In this document: positions 1 to 8,670 of the stretch, piece by piece | Layout: every line of letters starts with the position of its first letter | How positions within the stretch are numbered: the stretch's first letter is position 1 | Assembly: GCA_023014335.1 (NCBI GenBank) | Contig: JAECYW010000010.1 | Location: 2,046,001-2,110,000, forward strand | Direction: 5' to 3' | Length of the DNA stretch: 64,000 bases | Origin: Galerina marginata | Lineage: Eukaryota; Basidiomycota; Agaricomycetes; Agaricales; Galerinaceae | Notes under the pieces: generated by a model | What the model was told of the DNA's origin: nothing | What the model saw: the letters and a program-made list of their open reading frames with translations, nothing else | Database searches by the model: none | Translations under genes and position numbers: made by a program

Positions 1-89
1 TTTCTCTATAAAGCCAGAGCGCATGGTACTGGTCTATTGAGTACTCAACTGGTATACACTATAGTTCGACTGTCGTCGACGCCATCAAC

Positions 90-529
90 ATGCAATTCCG
101 CAACACCACTACCCTCGTCCTTTCTGTGATCTCCTTCGCCACAGCTGCCGCTGCAGTAAATTGTGCAGTATGTGCGAAGACAATCACCTTCCAAGGACAG
201 GTCAGAAACTTGACTCTTTCACGAGAAGAGAGTGGGAACACTGTACAATGCAAGTCAGTAATTATCAGATATTCGACGCCTTGGAGGTTACATTTTTCTG
301 ATAAATCTATTGGCTAGTTACGACACCCCGGCCATTCCTGGATTTTCTCCTGGCTGTCTTTATCGAGTAAGTTCCGCTCAGAGGTATTTTTCTCGCAGCG
401 ACTGGGCTCATAATTATTTCCAAGAACGTTGATGGAGTCCTCACCTTCACGAACACCGGAGCAACTTTGACCTCTTTACCAGGGGCTTGCCCGGCGACTC
501 TACCGCTGGTTTCGAAAACCTCTTGTTAA
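90..529 (+). CDS. small secreted cysteine-containing protein
   Basis: A short protein of about 100 residues that I cannot assign to a named family. It starts with an N-terminal signal peptide (basic/polar start, then a Leu/Val/Ala-rich core ending near AAAAV), and the mature part is rich in Thr, Gly and Pro with six spaced cysteines. Exon 1 begins at ATG 90 and ends near 257 before GTCAGT. Exon 2 starts at 317 after CTAG and reads CNYDTPAIPGFSPGCLYR. The last exon contains FTNTGATLTSLPGAC and ends SKTSC-stop at 529. The second intron begins GTAAGT at 367, but its best in-frame acceptor is an AAG near 424, so that junction is uncertain. The protein is probably exported. Effector-like or wall-associated roles are guesses. 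Confidence 0.6.
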
Positions 530-714
530 AAGTACGTCGTGTTTCGAGCCACTAAGACACCATTTTAACATCCTGAAGCTACGTACCGAGTGATTTAGTA
601 TTCAGCAACAATCGGTTTGTATGTGTAGAAAAATCAATGGAAAATACAGGTTTATATTTTGTGCTACAGGTTCGAAAGGCATAGCACCTTGTACTCGAGT
701 ATGAAGGATCTAGA

Positions 715-971
715 TACTGTATCGTTTCGACCCTATGTTCACGTAACGCGTAACGCGCCGAAAAACTGAACTAATTTCGCATTTTGTAACGCGTAACATG
801 GCCAAAATCTCCCTGAACACTGTGAACAGTCAAAAAAATCGTCCCAGAGCAGCTGAAATGGACCCTTAATTCCCTAATTAGGCCTACTTTTGGCGATCTG
901 AACATGTGGCAAAATGAACTATGAGTGTAACGCGTAACATAGCGTGAACATAAGGTCGAAACGATACAGTA
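715..971. mobile_element. TA-flanked MITE with 29-bp terminal inverted repeats
   Basis: Positions 715-743 and 943-971 are inverted repeats of 29 bases with a single mismatch. Both ends read TA-CTGTATCG inwards, which fits a TA target-site duplication at 715-716 and 970-971. No ORF lies inside. Three copies of GTAACGCGTAAC occur internally at about 743, 787 and 927. The size, TIRs and TA flanks fit a non-autonomous Tc1/mariner-like element. The superfamily call is inference from the flanks alone. The right end lies two bases from the GST A stop codon. Confidence 0.85.
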
Positions 972-973
972 AT

Positions 974-1776
974 TTAGAGTACCGTTTCATACTTTTTCAA
1001 ATTTTCTACGAGGGTATTCCATCGACCACCATGCCAGGAGCTGAGGTCCTTCCACTGCTGACTGTCTTCCCCGAAAATAATCCTCACCCAGATCGTCCAG
1101 CTTACAACAACGACATCGGCCCAGGAAAGTGTTTCGCCCATCAAAAACGGGCCTTTTCCGCCATTTTGCGCATACCACGCATCTACTTTCCCCATGCCGT
1201 CCTTGTATTTGGCCCATTGGATAACGGCTTGATCGCCTTTCGGAATAACCTCTTCCAAGGGCTTCCCAAAGGTTGCCTCCCTGGTGCGGCGGAAGTATTC
1301 AGCGCTGCGGGGATTGAGTTTCGTACATTGTACCGGAAGGATAAATTCCCACAACGCGTCGAGACTTGGCCCGAACGCGGATGAAAAGGCGCTTTGCAGA
1401 CCGACCGTGTTGTGAGGGAAGAGAGATGGCGTATTAGGGTACTCTTTCTCGAGATAGTCAACAATAAGGCGCGAATCAGATAGGTAGGTTTTGGTTGAAG
1501 GATCATAGATTGCCGGCAACGTATAGTGTGGGCTTCCATCTGCTTTCGTCGTGGTGGGAGGGATTCCGAGTTTCTTAGCGACTGGTTCAATATCAGGGTA
1601 CTCAACCCACTCGGTCTTGTAGGGAATGCCTTTAATATTCAAGGCGTATCTGGAAGTTGAAATCTGTTCTGCGAATACGGGAGGATCTAGAAGCGTGCTC
1701 ACCTCGCTTTCAACGTATTGGGGGACCAAGCATTCCTTGGAAGGGCAGACGGAATGTCATAAAAGATGATCGTCAT
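974..1776 (-). CDS. glutathione S-transferase A (fungal GTE/etherase-like type)
   Basis: A cytosolic GST that would conjugate glutathione to, or cleave ethers in, aromatic or xenobiotic substrates. Exon 1 is 1703-1776 (MTIIFYDIPSALPRNAWSPN...). A 53-bp intron with a GTGAGC donor follows, then exon 2 at 974-1649 begins RYALNIKGIPYKTEWVEYPD. The start was chosen by comparison with the two GST paralogues near 37-39 kb, which share this N-terminus and intron position. The thioredoxin-fold N-domain shows LPAIYDPSTKTYLSDS, and the C-domain is helical and ends KKYETVL. Total length is 249 residues, normal for the class. The GTE/etherase-like assignment rests on remembered family resemblance. The 3' end is odd: the stop at 974-976 abuts a MITE, so the 3' UTR and poly(A) site must lie inside that element. 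Confidence 0.88.
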
Positions 1777-2859
1777 ACTGAAACTAGCAGAGATAGAAAA
1801 GGGGGATTGGTGTGAACCACTTTGCAGAAGCTTATATTGCTGTTGCGTGGCTGTGCGCGCCCCGATGGGCACCCGCATGCCGCATGCTATTATCAGATGA
1901 TATTTCGTAGTCTAGACTGCACTGTAGAGTACATAAGCGAGCCGCAGGTTTGTGCTAAGCGCTTTAGTCCTCGTCTGTTTACTTCTCTACCGTCAGAAAG
2001 CTGAATATATGTTATCTTGCCTTTCCTTGTCTAATTTCGGGTGACCAATAGCCTGCAGAGTCGATTTCAACAATGCACTCGAGTATGGATAGCAAATTGA
2101 AGCTTTCTCAGGCCGGACAGATATTCTTAGTTGTTCGCCATGACGTAGCCGCACTTACGCGCCGAGCTATAAATAGTTGACCGGGATGGGTTGCTTTACA
2201 TCCCAATTACTCACGTCTCGTCGAGGTAGAGAGGCATTGAGAAAAAGCTCAACCTGAATCCTGAGAGCACAGAGGATACCTAATACTTATTTCCTGTCGA
2301 CTTGACATTCATTTGTGTGAGGGATCACAACACGTCGAAAACAGTGCAAATCAGATTCCAATTATATGGTCCCACCGGTCTGGTTCTGCCAGTGGGAGAG
2401 AATTATATTTTTAACAAGTTCGGAGGCATCTGCGTTGTTGGAAAAGAGTTGGAATTGATTGTTACGGTACAGGTCCCTCGACCAAGGATCTGCAGCAGGA
2501 ACTCATCAAAAAATGGCCCCTAATAGACTGGAAGCCTTTCGTCCTGTCTTTCCAGTTCCAAAGTCCAACTTGATCTGTGTTGTAAACTGCACGATGGTTG
2601 GTGGTGCGTGCTGTTAGCAGGAGTAGCATCGCCTCCAGACGGGAAGTGGATTGTGGTGTAATGAAAAAGAATTCCTGGTTATTGACAATTGTAATCAAAC
2701 AATGTCTGGATTGTTGAATGGTCTAGCAATCTCAGAGGCTCATAGCGTGCATCTCCGTTGCGAGTCTAATACTTCAAAAGCCGATAATCAAAGCAGTCCC
2801 TCTCTCTTAACACTGTCAGTGCCTATCCTGCGCCGCGAAAGCCGATGTATTGACAGAAA
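1777..2859. other. intergenic stretch with an orphan TATA box
   Basis: No gene is supported here. A clean TATAAATA lies at 2168-2175 on the plus strand, with pyrimidine-rich, start-site-like sequence about 30 bases downstream. The only open frame after it (2302-2523) lacks an ATG start, although its residues look protein-like (for example LYGPTGLVLPVGENYIF). It may be a relic exon. Confidence 0.4.
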
Positions 2860-2867
2860 GATTGCGC

Positions 2868-3110
2868 ACATAATTAAGCGCCGGTTGTTGAAATCAAACC
2901 GTCCCAATTAAGATCCTATCGGCGGCAAAGTGGCAATATTAAACGAAATTATGCCTATTTGGTGGTATCAACGGTCTTCGCAGTTCGCTCGCGACCTCAT
3001 AAAGAAACGGCGGGAGCTTGAGACAGAAATGATGTGTCCGCCGCAACCAAATCGTACTTCTAGTCCCGACGCAAGTGATGTCGATATTCGCATGCTCCGA
3101 ATGCGGAGCT
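2868..3110 (+). repeat. diverged repeat Z, copy 1
   Basis: This stretch is similar, in the same orientation, to 12826-13095. Shared blocks include ATTAAGCGCC, TTGAAATCAAAC, CTTGAGACAGAAATGA and CTAGTCCCGACGCAAGTGAT, with indels between them. Here it forms the upstream region of the collagen-like gene. At the other site that gene is absent. Confidence 0.6.
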
Positions 3111-3203
3111 TAATCGCAAACTGTTCAAGTTGGTTCATCAGAACGTCGGAAGTCTGCTTGGTTGTTATCCACACCAGTAGAGCCAGTAAGAAATCCTTTC
3201 CCG

Positions 3204-3210
3204 TATAAAG
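3204..3210 (+). promoter_or_regulatory. TATA box of the collagen-like gene
   Basis: TATAAAG lies 75 bases upstream of the ATG at 3285. It is followed by a CT-rich leader with several CTCA motifs, typical of strongly expressed fungal secreted-protein genes. Confidence 0.6.
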
Positions 3211-3284
3211 GGAGGTTGCAAACACTGTTTCAACTACATCCTCAGCTAAACGCAACTCAGCCTTCAAAGCTCACTCACACAAGC

Positions 3285-3954
3285 ATGCATTTCTTCACCC
3301 TCCTTGCTCATATCCTTGTCGGTCTCGCAACCAAAGTGTCCGCGCTTCCGACTATCCCTCCATCTCCAAGCACTGAAAGTACTTGATATTTAACATAATA
3401 TACTAGGTTGCACAGAATTACCAGAGCCTGACTTGTTATTTTGAGGTTGTTCTGACTTGTCAAGCAAATTTCTCCCCGCTCTCCGACTATTAGGTCTCCC
3501 TGGTCTAGGTGGTGGATTCCCTGGATTCCCTGGCCTCCCTGGCTTTCCAGGTGGTCTACCCATGCTTCCTGGTTTCCCTGGTTTCCCTGGTCTCCCTGGC
3601 CTTCTAGGTGGTCTACCCTTCCTTCCAGGTTTCCCTGGGTTTCCTGGCATCCCTGGCATCCCTGGGCTTTCAGGTGGCATTCCTGGCCTTACTGGCCTTC
3701 CGGCCGGTTTTCCAGGTGGTTTTCCTGGCATTCCCGGCCTTCCAACTGGCCTCCCCACCCTTCCAACTGGCCTCCCCGGCTTTCCAACTGGCCTCCCCGG
3801 TTTTCCAACTGGCCTCCCCGGCCTTCCAACTGGCCTCCCTGTCCTTCCAACTGGCCTCCCCAGTCTTCCAACTGGTCTTCCTGGCCTTCCCACCAGCCTA
3901 ACAGCTGGCCTTCCCGGACGTAGCCCTCCCCTCCCAACGTCATCCCGTCGTTGA
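3285..3954 (+). CDS. secreted collagen-like Gly/Pro repeat protein
   Basis: Exon 1 (3285-3378) encodes a signal peptide, [20 protein letters not shown], followed by [13 protein letters not shown] 67-bp intron (3379-3445, GTACTT...TGAG, with a CTGAC branch site 18 bases before the acceptor) leads in phase to exon 2 (3446-3954). The mature protein is about 180 residues and almost wholly Gly-hydrophobic-Pro triplets: [14 protein letters not shown] early, then a regular 9-residue GLPxxPTGLP-type unit repeated about eight times. The C-terminus is basic ([10 protein letters not shown]). The triplet pattern resembles collagen, but a triple helix is not shown. A structural wall or surface role is inference. 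Both antisense frames are also open because of the base composition, and I treat them as artefacts. Confidence 0.7.
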
Positions 3955-4404
3955 CACAAAGCAGGTGAGATGATACCCACTCGAGTGCACGAAGCACTGT
4001 TATTAATCTTGACTCTTGCTGTTTAGATACCATTCAGATCAATTCCGTGGTGTATACTGGTACAAATAGTGCGGGGATTATCTTGAATTGGATGAGGAAC
4101 AGGGCTTCAATCTGAATCTGGGCGGGGCGGGAGTTATGCACGAAACTTGAAAAAGATAATAGCGGCCCGCGGTTGTAATAAAATCAGATCCTGATATTTG
4201 AACAACGAGCAAGTTCTCTTCTCGGCTTATAATACGCTGTGTATCTTACTATCGCTCAGTCGGGATTCTGGGAACATGTACAGCTCTGCTTAATTGGGCA
4301 TCTATAGTGACAATCTCGAGTCGACTAGTACTCTGCGAGTTGCCTGGCCAGCCCAGCGTATTCGAGAGGCTCAAGGGCTAAGAAATTAACCTGTGTTTTC
4401 TCGA
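3955..4404. other. intergenic, no gene seen
   Basis: No coding frame is supported. A segment near 4225-4290 (ATACGCTGTGTAT ... GGGATTCTGGGAA) weakly resembles 12655-12720 in the same orientation. This is another sign that the block upstream of the collagen-like gene shares ancestry with 12.6-13.1 kb. Confidence 0.35.
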
Positions 4405-4785
4405 TCATTTAAATAATGAACAAAGCCCACTTGTAATTCTGTAGAATATAGGACAAGCACTGTAAAGGCCAACTGATTCAAATTTTGCTTCAGCACTGTT
4501 GTTCCGAGTCGCGCCGCTGAGACCAACACTAAGCTCCGCGAAAGTGACGGCTTTTTGTGGAGAAACGCTCAACGCCGAAGATCGACTAAACTTAATGGGC
4601 CCATCAGTAAACAAACTCAAAGCTACCCTTGAACAAGTAATAGAACGGGGGTTATACCTCGAGTGAATCGCACATCGACCAGGCGAAATTGGACTCGAGT
4701 CCAATATTACCTTCGATAAGAGGAAGACGAGAAGCATGAGGGATGTACAGAGTTTCAGCATTTAAATGGTTTCACGGGGTCCAGG
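4405..4785 (-). repeat. repeat X, copy X' (decayed gene-like segment)
   Basis: Read on the minus strand, this copy has an ATG at 4761 and a hydrophobic start, MLKLCTSLMLLVFLLSK, then a GTAATA donor-like site. The same DNA recurs at about 11290-11430 (minus) and 22640-22790 (plus), just upstream of P450 A and P450 B. The other copies lose the ATG or frame (ATA in place of ATG, early stops), so a conserved protein is not supported. I treat this as a duplicated upstream segment, possibly a dead secreted-protein gene. Confidence 0.5.
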
Positions 4786-5056
4786 CGCGAAAGACCCGGA
4801 GTTTGGAAGCAGGTGGTCGCCAACGTACATAGTTTCGAATGAAAGTATAAGCATCGATAATTTCTTTATGTTTGCTTTGTCGGATCAAAGAAGGTAGGGC
4901 CAAGGAGAAGCCATCTATGGGAACATTGAGATGCTGAGAAAGTAACCAAGACGAAAGGAGGAAGATGAGTACACCCACCAAGGGAGCCTTCCGTCTTCTA
5001 CTGCTCCAATGGGCGCGTTGAATAAATGTTCCCCTTTTCCTATTACTTGTTCCCAT
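4772..5056 (-). CDS. hypothetical small membrane protein (doubtful)
   Basis: An ATG-started frame of 94 residues with a basic N-terminus (RKRGTF...SSRRRKAP) and one clear hydrophobic segment (LVGVLIFLLSSWLLSQ). I recognise no family. It sits between repeats R1 and X' and has no counterpart at the equivalent place in the inverted copy (22500-22640). It may be a chance ORF in repeat DNA. Confidence 0.2.
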   Translation of the reverse strand: MGTSNRKRGTFIQRAHWSSRRRKAPLVGVLIFLLSSWLLSQHLNVPIDGFSLALPSLIRQSKHKEIIDAYTFIRNYVRWRPPASKLRVFRAWTP

Positions 5057-5139
5057 TTGAACAGGGAGCTACAACGACCAAGTTGAAACTGTCCATTATT
5101 CCCTAACCTGGCTGAAAAGCGTAATTAGGATTGGTTTAA

Positions 5140-6480
5140 TTGAGGTCACCGTTACTTGCAGCGTACTGGAAGACGTATATCGGCGTCGTGAGGCGCGCTA
5201 GCCTAATCAGGCAAGTTCGTTCTTCGTTGCTTCTCATGATGGCCAGCGGCCCCGTCCTAACACATGTACCTGACGACCTGACGAGACCTGAGATTAAATC
5301 CAAGGAACAGCTAGAAGCACAGAAGCGCCGCCGCCGCCGATCAATGACTGTGTGCCTGTAGAACGCGTTTCGACAAAATAAACTTGGCGGTAAAAGAAGC
5401 ATCGTCACCCCTACGGGCCCGAATAGCAGTTCCTGGGAGCGGTGCTTCACGATTGGGTATCGACGAAGAAGTGGTGCCAAGGACGACGAAGTAGAGACTG
5501 CGCAAGCGGTGAGGTTGCTGGCGAATATTGAACCGAGGGATGTGCACCAACATTTCGGATTTGAGCAATAGAACGTAAGCGCCTACGGTGCAAGAGGGGC
5601 ACATCAGAGCTGTGGTCGGTGACGCGAAAGAAAGCAGAGAACCACATTTCGCAAAATACTGGCTTCACGGCAGAATTTGTCCGAGAGAGAAAAGCACAGC
5701 AAGTTGAAAGGTCGAGCATGTGAGTGAAAACAAAACAGTCTCTGGGCGGGTTACATTCGTGAAAGGGCGAAAAAAGACAGCTGGCAAAGAGGACCCAATC
5801 CGAGCCCGGAAGGTTCGATCCGAGAGCCAGGAAAGAGTTTGAGGTGGTGTCAATGGGTGCACACTAGTTAACCGTTTGGACGGTACTCGAAGGGTCATTT
5901 TTTAATCCACTGCGACCTTCAATAATCAGGGATAAAACATTCATGAACACGAATAATCATCATGGGTGCTTACGTAGCCATTTCCGCCCATCTAGTGGGT
6001 CTCCTCCAACGGGAGCAAGTAGGAAGGAAATTTGAAGGTCGACGGCGCAACACACGACGCGACTGTTGAGAACATGATCCGACTCGGACCGAACGCCAGA
6101 GGACGATAAGCAGAACCCTGTCCATGTACGTCGAGAAGAAACGAAATAACCTGTTAAATTCGAAGAAAAACAGGGAAAGCGAGATGTCGTTACAGTACGA
6201 CGAAGAAAGGAAAGTTGAACCCGGGTGGAATATGGGAAGTCAAAATGGTCAAAGCTGGCTGGCATGGCGTCAGCTTTTATTGATTTGACTTCGGGCACGA
6301 GAGCCGTATTTTCCTGGAATATGTTTTACACGTTTCCTGGTGCTCAGCGGTCAGCGGTCATTGCGAACTCTCGACTCAATCGTGAGTGGTCCGTCCGTGT
6401 TGCCTGCCGAGTTGCCAGTGACTGCGGAAAATGAATGAGGAAAGTACATCCCCCTGGTGGTTTTAGGATTTTTGACTTCT
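5140..6480 (-). repeat. repeat R, copy 1 (inverted partner at 21310-22495)
   Basis: Reading down the minus strand from about 6480 to 5140 gives the same order of sequence blocks as the plus strand from 21310 to 22495. Shared blocks include GAGGCAGAAGTCAAAAATCC, TTTTCCGCAGTCAC, GGAACTGCTATTCGGGCCCG and CTTGCCTGATTAGGCTAGCG. Two frames stay open in both copies: a C-terminal frame containing APLPGTAIRAR...DASFTAKFI...SH-stop, and an ATG-started NEERTCLIRLARLTTP frame. The element type is unknown and no transposase is recognised. Confidence 0.75.
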
Positions 6481-6989
6481 GCCTCGTGTCCGTCTTTGAG
6501 TGCGTATCGGGAGGTATCGGGGGGGAAGAAGAGTAGAAATATGTAGGTGTGAGAAAGAAACTTTTCTGAGGCGGTGGCTTTTAATATTGATATTACACGA
6601 CTCACTGTGTGTGCGTCCAACGGCCTGGAAGCAAGGCACTCGATATGGGTAAGGTGGTCCATACTTGGGATTGGCGAGGGAGAAATCTCGTCGGCTGACG
6701 GCTATGATTTATTTCATCCCTTGGTGACGCTCACGGTGAGTGGGAAAGCGTTCTGTAGAACGGACCAAAAAAGACATTGAGTGAAGGGACAAGAAAGACG
6801 GACTCGTAAGATGGAGACAAACACGCTTATGATAGTGGACAAGAGTTTCCGTGATGTGTTGTCTGCGATAAGGACACTGAGGCCTTCTTAAGTTGTTGCG
6901 GTCGAATCGAGAGAGAGGGACTGAGAAGGGTTCGGGTAAAGATAACCTCATAATTATAAGCGGCTTTCGATTGGAAGATAGATGCTTAC

Positions 6990-8520
6990 TTGGAAGCTGC
7001 TTCGTACCTACACGGACCGTCCTTCAGATACGAAAAAAAAAGAAGGCGTGCATCGCGGCTTGCGGCTTGTGAGGTACCGCGGCATCATGATTTAAGGTTT
7101 GACGAAACGTGTTTGACAGTCTCTGAACAACGAGAAGAGTAAGAACCATACGGGATGGAATAGCGCTAAAACGCGCCGGGAGACGCTGCCGTGCATGCGT
7201 TTAGCTATACGACAACGCGACGGGGTGCAGTCGTTCGCATTAGATCACAGCTAATTCGACTGTTAACTATGAGTATGTTGGCCAAAAGGATGATTGAGTG
7301 GTATGAAGATGTGCGTACCGCGGCGTGATTCTGGTTTTGGCCTCTGTGTTCTCCCAAATGAAGAGGTGAACAAGTTATTTCGCTCCTTGCTCAGAGTTGT
7401 GCATTCTAGGTACATTGCCCACTAGCAGTGCGCATGTTTGCCTAGCTCCCTCTCTCCATAATGATATCGATGCTGACCCGTGGAATTTCCTGGATGGAAC
7501 TCCTTGTCTTCACGTAAGCCTTAATCCACCTATTTTTGCATTCGGGTTCGTGATGAAGCTTATTAGGTGTGCCCCGCTTCAAATACGATGATCGATAATA
7601 CGGCCAATGAGCAAACCAGGGCTAGCCAAGCCCTCCTCAGCTTCTTATCACCTAGTATGTCGCTAGTATCCAGCTTTCAGGTCGTCCAAGCGTGCCAAGA
7701 GCAGAGCCCAGAAGAGTCAAGAGAGCTAAGTAAGGCTGTCACGACACATGGAGCCAGGAGATGAAGAACCGACAGGCACGACATGTTGAGGATCCAAGCA
7801 ATCCACCCCTTGCAAAATGCAGGTCACGTGCAATTTCGGGTAGCTCCGTACTTCCTCATTCGGCCAAATCTTATGTTCTGGAGACTCTGAACGCACTGGA
7901 GCATGTAAACGAGCCGGGTAATCAAATAAAGGAAGGCGAATATGTATAGAACAAGTAGAATAAATTCTGTTCAATGTTCCTAGGAGAAATAAACACGCCG
8001 CAAAGGCCACATGAGTTGCAAACTTTCAACATTCTGAACAGACTCAATAGCTCAAGGGTAGATACTGTATAATCGATACTGACGCGTAAGGAATGGATTT
8101 CTGAAGGCAAAACCTGTTCCTGGTTCGATTCCCCTCAGATCCCCTCTTTTTTGCACTTTTTACGCGTAGACCTGCATTTTGCAAGGGGTGTATTGCATCT
8201 GTCCATGTTGAGGCGTCGTCCAAGAGAGACCATAAGTAATTGCCGCACTGCCAGTGGTGCCGGTGACTAGGTGTTCGAATGCGGAAGATACGAAGAACGA
8301 TGTAAATAGTGTGCGCGAGACTAGAACGAAGACCGTTCGACAGTCACGGAGTCGGCGCACCGCGTATAAAAGAAAAAGAAAGATGGTCGGTTGGTTGGTT
8401 GATATTGGTTGATGACGCAACACCCCCGATCAGGCAATAGTAGGATCTGCTTCCGCCCACGCTTCCGGTTCTCTGATAGGAGTATATCGCAGGACGCACA
8501 ATGACATTGATTAGGCGGGA
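6990..8520 (+). repeat. repeat D, copy 1 (interrupted by a Mutator-type element)
   Basis: Blocks here align with 11650-12560 (same strand) and with 19550-20010 (opposite strand). Examples are GCGGCTTGCGGCTTGTGA, GAAGAGTCAAGAGAGC, AACCGACAGGCACG, GGCGTCGTCCAAG and TGATGACGCAACACCC. No gene is recognised. The copy is split at 7790 by a 413-bp insertion that the other copies lack. Confidence 0.7.
7791..8203. mobile_element. non-autonomous Mutator-like element with 9-bp target duplication
   Basis: The 413-bp insertion is bounded by CATGTTGAG at 7782-7790 and again at 8204-8212. Its ends are inverted repeats: 7791-7825 against 8169-8203, about 35 bases, perfect over the inner 22 (CACCCCTTGCAAAATGCAGG...). 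The two other copies of the host repeat (about 12285-12315 and 19785-19815) run straight through the site, which confirms insertion. A 9-bp TSD with long TIRs fits Mutator-like elements. No transposase ORF is inside. Internal TAGCTCAAGGG (8048), GGTTCGATTCC (8122) and a T-run (8147) resemble Pol III A box, B box and terminator. Confidence 0.88.
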
Positions 8521-8670
8521 TGGGAATCCACAACGTTGGGTCAAAATCCATAAATGCACTCGAAAATTCAGAAAAGTACTATACATCGTTCCAACATTGT
8601 ACTATTGTGAGCCGCCACTTCTTATTTCGTTACTTGCGGGAGGATTCACTCTGCTTCACGAGACAGAAAG

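Noticed and set aside
3390..3980. Long antisense ORF rich in [10 protein letters not shown] over the collagen-like gene
   Set aside because: It is the reverse-complement reading of a GGT/CCT repeat array. The sense strand has a promoter, signal peptide and well-formed intron.
8048..8140. Possible tRNA gene
   Set aside because: A- and B-box-like motifs are present, but the T-stem and acceptor stem do not pair. It lies inside a transposable element, so I report it only as a tRNA-like signal.
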